Source of the DNA: Streptomyces sp. CG 926
GTDB lineage: Bacteria; Actinomycetota; Actinomycetes; Streptomycetales; Streptomycetaceae
Direction: 5' to 3'
NCBI RefSeq assembly: GCF_003148825.1
Contig: NZ_QGGZ01000019.1
Coordinates: forward strand, 1-64,000
DNA: 64,000 nt
Shown here: positions 16,052-23,809 of the stretch, piece after piece
Numbering within the stretch: the stretch's first letter is position 1
Layout: every line of letters begins with the position of its first letter
The notes under the pieces: generated by a model
The model's database searches: none
Seen by the model: the letters and a program-made list of their open reading frames with translations, nothing else
Told to the model about the DNA's origin: nothing
Program-made: the position numbers and the translations under genes

Positions 16052-17595
16052 GGGGCCTCCGCGTCGGCGAGCAGACCGATGCCCGGATAGTACTTTCGCG
16101 AGTTCGACAGGACCATCTCCTTGGGTGAGGTCAGGCCGGCCAGTTCGCGTGCGCGTTGCGCGAAGGCGCGTGAGGTGATGGCCGGGGCCCCTTCGCTCTG
16201 GCACCACTTTTTGTAGGCATCGTACAGGCGTGCTTGTTCGGCGCGGTGGTGATGTCCGAGGGTGCACCGTTCTTCGAAGAAGCGGCCTGTGTGGTCCTCG
16301 GTCTCGGCGTAGGAGGTGGTGGCGACGCGGATCTGTTCGGGGCCGGTGAGGTCGCGGTCGCCGGAGAGGTAGCGGCGTGCGCCGTCGATGAGCCAGCCGA
16401 GGATGCCGGGGCCTTCTTCGGTGACGAGGATGTCGGCGAGGTTGTCGACCTTGCGTTCGTCGCTGACGACGCGTTCGAAGGGGATGAGTCGCATGCGGCG
16501 CCAGAAGGCGAAGCCGCCGGTGCCGACTTCGGGGCGGTGGTTGCCGAGGAGCCAGAGTTTGTGGGTGGGTTGGAAGGAGAAGAAGTCCTGGCGCATCCGG
16601 CGGGCTTTGATGCGGTCGCCTCCGGTGAGGAGTTTGACGCGGGCTTCGTCGAATTTGTCGCCGGGGCGGACCTCGTTGCAGACGACGACGCGGCGGCCGT
16701 GGAGTTCGGCGAGGTCGGTGGGGTGTCCTTCGTAGGGGCGGGCCATGAGGAAGCCGGGTGGTGCGGCGTCGGCGTAGTCGCCGAGGAGTTTCATCAGGAC
16801 GTCGAGGAGGACGGATTTGCCGTTCTTTCCGGCTCCGAAGAGGAAGGGCATGACCTGGCCGCCGACGTCTCCGGTGATGGAGTAGCCGAGTAACAGTTGG
16901 AGGAAGTCCGTCATCCGTCGGCCGTCGGTGTCCTCGCCGAAGGTGTCGGCGAGGAAGCGGTGCCAGCGGGGTGTGGGCATGTGGCCGGCGGCTGTGGTGG
17001 TGGAGCGGGAGTGGAAGTCTTTGTCGGGGTCGGGCAGGCGGGTGCGGCCGGTGCGCAGGTCGACGATGCCGCCGGGGGTGCACAGGGCGTAGCTGTCGGT
17101 GTCGAGGAGGGCGGCGTTGAGGGTCATGCCGGGGGCGCTGCGGGCCTGGACGAGCATGGCGTTGATGCCGGTGGTGGACAGGGCGCGGCGGCGGTGCTGG
17201 AGGAGGGTGTGGGGGGTGTGGCGGCCGGTGATGTCGGTGGTGGCGAGGGTTTCGGCGAGGTCGCCCGCGGCCCACAGGACCGTTTCCTCTTCGTCGGCCT
17301 GCCAGCGGGAGCCGTCCCAGCGGTACCAGCCGAGTCCGGGGACGTAGCGGTAGTCGCGGGCGTAGAGGCGGGCGAAGAGTTTGGCGTTGCCGCGGTCGGT
17401 GAGGGTGTCGGGGAGGAGGCCTTGGTCGGTGACTCCGGCGGTGCCGTGGGCGGCGAGGGGGCCGGGGTCCTGGTGGGGGGTGGTGGCGGACTGGGCGAGG
17501 ATCTGGGCGGCGACGGTGTGTGCGTCGAAGACGCCGGTGTCGAAGACGTCTGTTGCGGGTCCGGTGGTGGGGGGCGGGGTGGTGGGGGTGCTCAC
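16048..17595 (-). CDS. P4-type phage/plasmid helicase-primase
   Basis: A 515-residue protein with a D5_N-like region and an SF3 helicase. Walker A is GAGKNGKSV (GxxxNGKS), followed by a Walker B region with VVVCNEVRPGDKFDEA and sensor LWLLGNHRPEV, then a winged-helix-like C-terminus. These helicases unwind the origin of mobile elements, satellites and plasmids. The GTG start overlaps the prim-pol stop (GTGA, 17592-17595), an obvious coupled pair that together covers what a single P4 alpha-type protein does. There is no integrase or excisionase in the operon itself. Confidence 0.9.
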   Translation of the reverse strand: MSTPTTPPPTTGPATDVFDTGVFDAHTVAAQILAQSATTPHQDPGPLAAHGTAGVTDQGLLPDTLTDRGNAKLFARLYARDYRYVPGLGWYRWDGSRWQADEEETVLWAAGDLAETLATTDITGRHTPHTLLQHRRRALSTTGINAMLVQARSAPGMTLNAALLDTDSYALCTPGGIVDLRTGRTRLPDPDKDFHSRSTTTAAGHMPTPRWHRFLADTFGEDTDGRRMTDFLQLLLGYSITGDVGGQVMPFLFGAGKNGKSVLLDVLMKLLGDYADAAPPGFLMARPYEGHPTDLAELHGRRVVVCNEVRPGDKFDEARVKLLTGGDRIKARRMRQDFFSFQPTHKLWLLGNHRPEVGTGGFAFWRRMRLIPFERVVSDERKVDNLADILVTEEGPGILGWLIDGARRYLSGDRDLTGPEQIRVATTSYAETEDHTGRFFEERCTLGHHHRAEQARLYDAYKKWCQSEGAPAITSRAFAQRARELAGLTSPKEMVLSNSRKYYPGIGLLADAEAP

Positions 17596-18710
17596 CGGCG
17601 CCTGCCGGGTGTGAGGGGGTGGGCCAGGCCGGCGCTCATGCCGCCGGCGATGATCTGCATGGAGCGCCGGTCCTGTCCGGGGCGGGCGGCGTGGGCCGCG
17701 TCCTGCAGGGCCTGGGTGGCGGCGTCCTGGGTGATGTGGCCGGAGGCCACCAGTCCTCCTAAGGTGTAGGCCGCCCGGTTGAGGACGGCGGTGAAGCCGG
17801 CACCGTCGTGGACGCGTCCGCAGTCGTCGATCTCCTGCAGGACGGTGGTCATGATCCCTCTGATCCGCTGGTGTCCCGCGCCTGCGGCCCGTACGGCCTG
17901 TTGGGCGCGTGCGGGGGCCCGGCGGGGGCTGCGGGGGTGCGGGACGTGGGGGATGTGGGGGCGGTGGTGGCCGGTGCGTTCGAGTTCGGCGGCGAGCCAG
18001 CCGGGCAGGGGGGCGGGGGTCGGGGAGCCGTCGAGGGGCTGGTAGGTGCCGGTGGGGGTGGTGGTCGTGGGGGCGACGATGTAGCCGCCGTGGGCGCGGA
18101 TGTCGACCTGCCAGGCGAGGGCGCGCCGGGGGCTGTTGCCCGAGGAGCAGCGCCAGTGGTGTGTGGCGTCGGCGCGGTACCAGAGGTGCAGTCCGCCGGA
18201 GGGTGTCCGTACGCGCAGGGTGGAGGTGTCGTGGGCGGGGTTGTCCTGGCCGCGCAGGGCGGCGAGGACGGCGAGGGTGTCGAAGCCGTCGGTGAGGCCG
18301 GTGAGGTCGACGGTGTCGCCGATCTCGATTCCGGGCCAGATCCGGTCGCGGGCGGGCGGGGGTGCGGGGTGGGTGTCGATGTCGATGACGACCAGGCGGG
18401 CGGGGCCGCAGGCGACGCCTACTCCGTGGTGGGGGTTGTCCGTCCACCAGCGGGTGATGCGGTCGGTGTCGAGGGTCGCGGCGTGGAAGCCGTGGCACCA
18501 GCGGTGGGCCGCGGGGCAGGGGCAGCCGACGGGTGTGTGTCCCGGGGTGCGGCAGGCGGTGCAGTTGGCCAGGGGGATCTTGCGCCCGGGGAGCAGGGGG
18601 TGAACCGGCCAGCCCTGCTCGGCGCACCACAGCGCGGTGGCCAGTCGTGTGTTGCCGGGCATGGCGCCGCGCCATGCGTCAGTGTGATGACGTCGCAGGT
18701 CATCAAGCAT
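17592..18710 (-). CDS. Bifunctional primase/polymerase (prim-pol)
   Basis: A 372-residue protein. The prim-pol domain (about 20-220) has WCAEQGWPVHPLLPGRK at its start, the metal-binding acidic motif VVIDIDTHP and a GGLHLWYR strand. Several Cys (CTACRTPGHTPVGCPC) form a zinc-knuckle-like insert. The last 80 residues, which are poorly conserved, lead into the overlap with the helicase gene. It primes replication of the element. The ATG at 18710 was chosen because GGGGGG lies about 6 nt upstream; 18716 is an alternative. Upstream is a repeat-rich region that may be the origin. Confidence 0.88.
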   Translation of the reverse strand: MLDDLRRHHTDAWRGAMPGNTRLATALWCAEQGWPVHPLLPGRKIPLANCTACRTPGHTPVGCPCPAAHRWCHGFHAATLDTDRITRWWTDNPHHGVGVACGPARLVVIDIDTHPAPPPARDRIWPGIEIGDTVDLTGLTDGFDTLAVLAALRGQDNPAHDTSTLRVRTPSGGLHLWYRADATHHWRCSSGNSPRRALAWQVDIRAHGGYIVAPTTTTPTGTYQPLDGSPTPAPLPGWLAAELERTGHHRPHIPHVPHPRSPRRAPARAQQAVRAAGAGHQRIRGIMTTVLQEIDDCGRVHDGAGFTAVLNRAAYTLGGLVASGHITQDAATQALQDAAHAARPGQDRRSMQIIAGGMSAGLAHPLTPGRRR

Positions 18711-18724
18711 CCGCATCCCCCCAG

Positions 18725-19045
18725 AGCGACCGAAGCGACCCTTCGGTGAACACAGACTAAAACAGCTTGTCGATCGAGAACACAGCCAAAATCGCTGCGG
18801 CCACCGCCGCGCGCAGCGACCGGACTTCGCTCGGTCGCTGCGCGGCTCAGGCGGCGAAACCCCAGCTGGGAGCGGTTCGGCGCCCCCTCGACAGCGACTG
18901 AAGCGACCGAAGTTCCGGTCTATGAGGACGTCAGCACACTCCTTCATGGCTTCCATATATGGAAGACGAGAGTCGCTTCGGTCGCTCGCCGCGCCCCGAC
19001 AGGCCCGTGACCTGTGAGGATGCACTTCCGGTGCAGCGACCGAAG
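18725..19045. repeat. Iteron-like repeats, putative origin or operator region
   Basis: The 11-mer AGCGACCGAAG occurs at 18725, 18902 and 19035, in reverse within 18971-18986, and once with a mismatch at 18893. A 13-bp inverted repeat (18810-18822 with 18832-18844) is built on the same CAGCGACCG core, and ACCGAAG-N5-CTTCGGT spans 18729-18747 next to the prim-pol start. A 16-bp palindrome is listed separately. Repeats directly ahead of a replication operon suggest an origin, an autoregulatory operator, or both. No gene is seen in 18717-19222. Confidence 0.65.
18950..18965. promoter_or_regulatory. 16-bp perfect palindrome
   Basis: CTTCCATATATGGAAG is self-complementary and AT-rich in a very GC-rich setting, inside the repeat region. 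It would suit a dimeric repressor or an origin-melting site. Confidence 0.6.
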
Positions 19046-19222
19046 TCCCCGTGGGTGCGGGGTTCTTGAGTCGCTGCCCCGCCCCCGCGGGGCAGGAGTG
19101 GCTTTTTGGTGCGGGAGATGCGGATGCTTCGTGTGGCTGTCCAACTGCGCCCGGGGGCGCTGTCCGTCCGGCGGAGTGGCTGTCAGGCTCGCGGCCCTGC
19201 GCAGAGCAGAAGGGAGCGGGGC

Positions 19223-19369
19223 ATGGACGACGAGTACCGGTGCGAGACCTGCGGCGAGACGAACAGCGTGTGGGACAGGCCGTCCGGGCTGTGGGCGGAG
19301 CAGTACCTGTTGCCGGTGGAGGCGGACTGCTGGAACTGCTCCGCCGTCAACATGCTTCCGGACCGGTGA
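19223..19369 (+). CDS. Small zinc-ribbon-like protein
   Basis: A 48-residue acidic protein with two CxxC knuckles, CETCGET near the start and CWNC near the end, the spacing of a small zinc ribbon. It resembles the zinc-ribbon mini-proteins of actinobacterial mobile elements in size, but no family is recognised. GGGAGCGGGGC precedes the ATG. It stands between the replication region and the response regulator. Confidence 0.65.
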   Translation: MDDEYRCETCGETNSVWDRPSGLWAEQYLLPVEADCWNCSAVNMLPDR

Positions 19370-19436
19370 CGTTGGGCCTGCGGGAGTGGGCGCAAGGGGT
19401 GGCCGCGGGTGGAGGGTGGTCGGGGGCGGGTCGCAC

Positions 19437-19442
19437 TACGAT
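19437..19442 (+). promoter_or_regulatory. Minus-10 box TACGAT before the regulator leader ORF
   Basis: TACGAT ends 6 nt before an ATG at 19449, exactly as at the kinase gene, and suggests a leaderless transcript for the regulator. Confidence 0.5.
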
Positions 19443-19448
19443 GGACGG

Positions 19449-19655
19449 ATGCCCGCCGCCACACCCGAGCCACCGCCCGCCCGCCGCGCCCCCGGGAACC
19501 ACCACCCTGTCCTGCCTTCCTCCGGCACCCGCGCCGCCGGCACCCGCGCCGCCGGCACCCGCGCCGCCGTGGGACGCGTGGGCGTGGGATGCGTGGGCGT
19601 GGGACGCGTGGGCGTTGGACGCGTGGGCGCGGGTGCCGAGCGGGGTGTGCGGTGA
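19449..19655 (+). CDS. Leader ORF coupled to the response regulator
   Basis: A 68-codon frame starting 6 nt after TACGAT. Its stop overlaps the GTG of the regulator as GTGA (19652-19655). The product is low-complexity (TRAAG repeats, then GRVGVG-like repeats) because the DNA is built from 15-bp tandem repeats. It may be a translational coupler, or a vestige of a kinase gene whose promoter and start codon remain. Function unknown. Confidence 0.4.
   Translation: MPAATPEPPPARRAPGNHHPVLPSSGTRAAGTRAAGTRAAVGRVGVGCVGVGRVGVGRVGAGAERGVR
19524..19628. repeat. Two adjoining sets of 15-bp tandem repeats
   Basis: Three perfect copies of GGCACCCGCGCCGCC (19524-19568) are followed by four near-perfect copies of GTGGGACGCGTGGGC (19569-19628). 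The 15-bp period keeps the frame, so copy-number change would not uncouple the downstream regulator. Confidence 0.9.
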
Positions 19656-20317
19656 TCAGGGTCGGGCTGGTGGACGACCAGCCGCTGGTGCGGACCGCGC
19701 TGCAGATGGTCATCGCCCAGGCCGATGACATGGAGGTCGTCGGCGAGGCCGGTGACGGGGCGCAGGCGGTCAGGCTCGCGGAGGACGCGGCGCCGGACGT
19801 CATCGTGATGGACATCCGGATGCCTGGCATGGACGGCATCGAGGCGACCCGGCGGATCGCGGCGGGCCCCTCGGCGGCACAGGTCATCGTCCTGACGACG
19901 TTCGACGAGGACGAGTACGTGTACGGGGCACTACGCGCCGGGGCGGCCGGTTTCCTGGTCAAGGACATGGCCTTGGAGGAGATCCTCGGGGCCATCAGGG
20001 TGGTCGCCGCCGGGGACGCGCTGATCGCGCCGGGAGTCACCCGGCGCCTCATCAAGAACTTCACCGCCCGGCCGCCGTCGACCACCGCCGCGCCCACGGG
20101 CCGGCTGCAGGGCATCACGGACCGGGAGAAGGAGGTCCTCGTCCTCATCGGCGCGGGCCTGACCAACACCGAGATCGCCCGCGAGCTGACCATCAGCATC
20201 GCGACGGCCAAGACCTACGTGACCCGGCTCCTGGCGAAACTCGACGCCCGCGACAGGGTTCACCTGGTGGTCCTGGCGTACGAGAACGGCCTGGCGGGCC
20301 CCTCACGACACCCCTGA
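19652..20317 (+). CDS. NarL/LuxR-type response regulator
   Basis: A 221-residue regulator. The receiver domain has acidic pocket VDD (8-10), phospho-acceptor Asp54 in VMDIRMPGMDG and the conserved Lys in FLVKDM. The C-terminal LuxR HTH is TDREKEVLVLIGAGLTNTEIA and onward. GTG start, overlapping the leader ORF. The natural partner is a HisKA_3 kinase; the only one in the window is at 14289, on the same strand but 4.1 kb away across the replication module. It may control the ABC exporter or the NRPS cluster (inference). Confidence 0.9.
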   Translation: MIRVGLVDDQPLVRTALQMVIAQADDMEVVGEAGDGAQAVRLAEDAAPDVIVMDIRMPGMDGIEATRRIAAGPSAAQVIVLTTFDEDEYVYGALRAGAAGFLVKDMALEEILGAIRVVAAGDALIAPGVTRRLIKNFTARPPSTTAAPTGRLQGITDREKEVLVLIGAGLTNTEIARELTISIATAKTYVTRLLAKLDARDRVHLVVLAYENGLAGPSRHP

Positions 20318-20957
20318 CACACCGCCAGCCGCTTCCGGAACCGCCTCGCCGATCACACCGGCCCGGCGGCGCGGTACGCCCACCCGCGGCGCCCTGGAGC
20401 ATGTCCGGGCCCGGCAGGTATGCGTCACGGACGGCGCGGGCGGCGGACTGTGCGCGGGAGGCCCGTCTCCCCCGCAGCTGCGGCAGGGCCCCGCCGACGA
20501 CCTGGCTGCCGCCGGTCGCGTCACCGCCCTGATCGGCGAGCGTGCCGACGAGGGGCTCGCGGCACTGCCCGTGCACCGCCCGTCCGCCTACCGATACCGA
20601 AACGGTCCGAGACCGTACCTGGGCCGGCCACTCACCCGTCGGTACCTCAGCCAGTACCTCAACTCACCCCCACAGGGGAGAGAGGGGAACCCACCAACGG
20701 GGGGAACCCACCGACATGGCGCACCCGGCATCGAAGTCCGGCACCCGCTCCGTGCCCCCGGGAGCGCGGAGCGCTCCGGTACGGAACCGAACCGATCGGG
20801 ACAGAAGCGATTTCCGTCCCCCTTCCACTCCCCTCCCCCTGTTTCGCCGCGGAGCGGCGAAGACGTGTGTGCGGGCTCGCCGCGGAGCGGCGGGGAAAGC
20901 ACCCGCCGACCGTCGCGTAGCGACGGCGCGATGAGTCTGCGGAGCAGACCGCGCGCA
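20318..20957. other. Gene-free stretch with minihairpins
   Basis: I recognise no gene between the regulator and the recombinase-like gene. Open frames here lack a start, a ribosome site or family resemblance. The left 250 bp could be decayed coding sequence. Four GNA-loop hairpins fill the right end (see next entry). Confidence 0.6.
20844..20949. repeat. Four GNA-triloop minihairpins (telomere-like)
   Basis: Short perfect stems lie at 20844-20860 (7 bp, loop GGA), 20878-20892 (6 bp, GGA), 20910-20926 (7 bp, GTA) and 20935-20949 (6 bp, GGA). All close on GC-GNA-GC, the exceptionally stable single-strand hairpin that also forms the loops of Streptomyces telomere palindromes. The array ends 8 bp before the left direct repeat of the recombinase element. 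Confidence 0.75.
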
Positions 20958-20974
20958 AGGATCACGTTATTTAC
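20958..20974. repeat. Left 17-bp direct repeat of recombinase element
   Basis: AGGATCACGTTATTTAC, identical to 22151-22167. It contains the TAA stop codon of the enclosed gene. The sequence is AT-rich compared with its surroundings. Confidence 0.85.
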
Positions 20975-22133
20975 TGGTACCGGTGCAGGGCACGGGGAGG
21001 GGTTCGGGAGTGAGGGCGCGGCGCAGCTGCTCCATGCGGATCGGCATGGGCTCCCAGCCGGGCCGGCCGGCCATGACCCAGTTCAGCGCGGTCATGCCGC
21101 GGGCGAAGGCCTGGGTCAGCCCCTGGGGCCGCAGGGTGATGCCGGGAGGCCCCGCCTTGGTGGGGACCAGCGTGACCCACAGCGCGTTACGTCCCCCTTG
21201 GAGGGGCTCCACGAGCCGTTCCCGCACCTCGAACCAGCGCCGCAGGGCCACTTGGGTGCCGGGCCGTAGCGCGTACCACTCGGTGTCGGGCAGCGGCTCG
21301 AGCTGGTCCCGGGCGGCTTCGACACGACGGCGCAGCGACTCGGAGAGCCGGTGGCCCTGGCCCCACAGCACCGCACGCGCCGACGACGGTGCGACTCCGG
21401 CAAGTTCGGCGATCTCCTCGGCACGGTTCGGCGACGCTTTCTGCTGCCGGCGCCGCAGCCCGACGGTCCGACGGCCGGGCGGCAGATCGTCCAGGCGCAG
21501 CGCCGCGAGCTCCCCCGATCGCGCGCCGGTGTCCAGTACGAGACACACCATGGCCAGCAGCCGCGTACGGTCCTCGAAGGACAACGTCTTGCCGTCCCGC
21601 TCCAGAGGGCCCCCCGCGGCCAGCTCCACCAGTCCCCGGTACACCTCCCCCAGCATCTCCACCCGTACCACCGCCTTGGGTTCCGGCTGCTCCACCACAG
21701 GCAACGACACCGTGGTCCCCTCGGGCACCACCAGCCCCGCCATGATCCCCAGGCAGTCCCGCACGATCCGCAACGTCGCCACCGGCAAGGTGCGTTCACG
21801 CCCCTGCCCGGGCTCCAGCGCACGCAGCTCCCCCGCGCGCGCCAGGTCCCAGAACACCCGCAACACGGGCCGCTCGAACAGCCCCTGCACCGGACCGGCC
21901 CCGATCCCCCGCAGGCGTTCCGAACTCAACGCCCGCTCCCACATCCCCACCACCATCCACAACTGCCGCGCCCGCACCCGCGACACCTTCACCCCCACCG
22001 CGGGCAACCGCTCCTCCCACACCCCACTCCGAGGAGCCACCCGCTCCACCGCCCCCGCAAGCCCCCGCACCGCCCGACACGTCACACCGGACAACCCAAC
22101 CCCCACAAAGCCAGACACCGTCCGAAACACCAC
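20967..22133 (-). CDS. Tyrosine-recombinase-like protein with LacI-type HTH
   Basis: A 388-residue protein. Residues about 190-215 match box I of tyrosine recombinases (VLDTGARSGELAALRL, Arg205). Directly afterwards residues 238-278 read as a LacI-type helix-turn-helix (EEIAELAGVAPSSARAVL), and residues 281-320 resume the recombinase core (ALRPGTQVALRRWFEVRERL). The box II HxxR motif and catalytic Tyr are not evident in the C-terminus, so strand transfer is doubtful or uses altered residues. The GTG at 22133 is the furthest plausible start; the true one may be later. The gene fills nearly the whole space between two 17-bp direct repeats. Confidence 0.75.
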   Translation of the reverse strand: MVFRTVSGFVGVGLSGVTCRAVRGLAGAVERVAPRSGVWEERLPAVGVKVSRVRARQLWMVVGMWERALSSERLRGIGAGPVQGLFERPVLRVFWDLARAGELRALEPGQGRERTLPVATLRIVRDCLGIMAGLVVPEGTTVSLPVVEQPEPKAVVRVEMLGEVYRGLVELAAGGPLERDGKTLSFEDRTRLLAMVCLVLDTGARSGELAALRLDDLPPGRRTVGLRRRQQKASPNRAEEIAELAGVAPSSARAVLWGQGHRLSESLRRRVEAARDQLEPLPDTEWYALRPGTQVALRRWFEVRERLVEPLQGGRNALWVTLVPTKAGPPGITLRPQGLTQAFARGMTALNWVMAGRPGWEPMPIRMEQLRRALTPEPLPVPCTGTSK

Positions 22134-22150
22134 CGACCACGCCCGAAGGC

Positions 22151-22167
22151 AGGATCACGTTATTTAC
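22151..22167. repeat. Right 17-bp direct repeat of recombinase element
   Basis: Second copy of AGGATCACGTTATTTAC, 18 bp upstream of the annotated GTG of the recombinase-like gene. Confidence 0.85.
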
Positions 22168-22535
22168 CGTACCCACTCCTGCGCCACCCTACGGCGGCAC
22201 GCACTCGCCCACCAGCGAGCTGCCGGCCGACGGCAGGGTTCGGCATCGGAGTCGCGACCGTGTTCCGCGGCATACGCGAGGCCGTCGAGGTACAGCACGA
22301 AGGCCCCAACCGCTCGGGGAGATCAGGGACCTTCGGCACCGGGGAAATGGCACGGCTCCGACGCCACGCAGGAATCAGAGCCGCGGGCCGCACAGGACCG
22401 ACGTGGGGCCGGGTCAAGAACATGCTGACTGCGCTGCTTCCCCTCCGCGCACTCGTGGGAAGGTGACGACCCTGCCTTCCGAGACGTGTCGGCCTGGCTG
22501 GATCTCGTTCCGCGCCTTCCCTGACGTCCTGAAGC

Positions 22536-22764
22536 ATGCCGGGTACGGGCCCGTTGCCGGGGGCGGAGTTCATCGCCTGCACCGGCGGGGACATGGAGGC
22601 CTTCGGCACCGCGGGACGCCTCGCCGGCTCCTTCGCGTGTTCTACGGATCGCCGCCCGTTTCCGTCCCACGTGGAAGACGTTCCACGACCGGAAAAGAAG
22701 CGAGGGCGAGAGCCACGAGCAGGCGATCCTCGCTCTGGCCCGCCGCCGTCTCGACGTCCTATGG
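22536..22764 (+). pseudogene. IS110-family transposase remnant
   Basis: Two pieces of an IS110 C-terminal domain lie in different frames. The first is PGTGPLPGAEFIACTGGD and onward to TAGRLAG (22536-22620). The second is RPTWKTFHDRKRSEGESHE followed by QAILALARRRLDVLW (about 22663-22764), where family members read YDRKRAEGKxHxQAVLALARRRVNVLW. About 25-30 residues are missing between them and the frame shifts. No element ends are visible. The rest of 22168-22903 shows no gene. Confidence 0.7.
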
Positions 22765-22903
22765 CTCTCGTCCGCGCCCACCGCACCTTCACCACCGAGC
22801 CGCCGCGACCCGATCTCACCTCGGCGTAGCGCTCTTGCGACCGTGCGCCGCTTCATGTGGACTCTTGGCCGCACCTGGTCGTTCCCGGGTTGGGCGGTCG
22901 GGG

Positions 22904-23305
22904 TCAGAGGGCCCAGGGCAGTCGGAGGGCCTCGATTTCCGTGTCGTTCAGGAGGGCCTCGACGAGCGGGGCAGGGCCCGCCACTTTGGTGGCCCAGAGG
23001 TCGTAGTCCGTGCAGAGGACCCAGGACCGGTCCTGGGACCAGAGGTTGGACGGGGTCCAACCGTCCTCCTCCGGGTGGTCGTACAACGCCTTGGCATCCG
23101 CGAGCGTGCCGGACCGGACGTGCAGGTTGTCGAAGTCCTCGGCCCTCTGCAGCAGCGGGTTGTAGTAGGCCAGGCAGCGCGTCTCGGCACCCTGTGGGCT
23201 GTGCTCGGCGAGGATGTCGACCAGGCGATTCCAGTCGGCCCGGTCCAGGCTGCCCTCGGACGGCCCGTCGATGCCGACGGGCCGCAACGGCAAGCGCCAG
23301 GTCAT
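22904..23305 (-). CDS. Hypothetical protein, 133 aa
   Basis: Soluble, acidic and Trp-rich (SNLWSQDRSWVLCTDYDLWA), with no signal or membrane segment. Its appearance is like the small immunity or SUKH-type proteins common in Streptomyces, but no family can be named. GGAGG lies about 8 nt before the ATG. It has no operon partner. Confidence 0.7.
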   Translation of the reverse strand: MTWRLPLRPVGIDGPSEGSLDRADWNRLVDILAEHSPQGAETRCLAYYNPLLQRAEDFDNLHVRSGTLADAKALYDHPEEDGWTPSNLWSQDRSWVLCTDYDLWATKVAGPAPLVEALLNDTEIEALRLPWAL

Positions 23306-23809
23306 TTCCCGGCCTCCACCATGTACCCGGCGCCCGTCCAGAGCACCCTCGGGCGCGGTGCCCTGCTCTGATGCACGGCATCGGTCGAAGTCGCACGATC
23401 GGGGATTCCGGTTCGGCCAACACCCCTCGACGTCGGAACAACGGCAAGAGTCACTGGTCTCTGAGGCAACCCCAGTTCCGCAGAGGCCAGTTCGCGGCAG
23501 GGGAAGCGATCCAGGCCTTGCCTGCGACGAGGCCGGTGCGGTGCCACGGCCTCGTTGCGGCGCCACGGCCTGTCGGTGGGCGGCCCGCGGAAAACGAGTT
23601 GCTCGCGGGTCGTGGCCTCGATCATGATCGCCTGCATGGACCTGTAACGGCTGCCACGTAGCAAAGCCGACCTGTCGCGCGGTTGACCCCGGAGCCTGAC
23701 GACTCGGCCCCGAGGCGATGACTCGCGCCCTCGTGTGCACCCGTCATGTCCCGGGAGCCGCAGCCTCGCCTGCGAGGGCTCCTGGTCGGTCCTGAAAGCA
23801 ACCACATTC
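23306..23809. other. 504-bp gap, no convincing gene
   Basis: Open frames on both strands lack ribosome sites and family resemblance. Promoters for the flanking divergent genes presumably lie here. Confidence 0.5.

Larger units (their letters stand above)
20958..22167. mobile_element. Putative 1.2-kb recombinase-only mobile element
   Basis: One recombinase-like gene is enclosed by identical 17-bp direct repeats, with a further GGTAC match beside each. No terminal inverted repeats are seen. The layout fits att-like sites used by the enclosed protein, or a target duplication. Confidence 0.6.

Noticed and set aside
20400..20640. A coding remnant (AAAGRVTALIGERADEGLAAL)
   Set aside because: No start, no family match and stops in adjacent frames; too weak to call.
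23302..23637. Minus-strand frame beginning MQAIMIEATTREQLVF
   Set aside because: No ribosome site, overlaps the next gene and becomes Arg/Pro-rich; likely chance.
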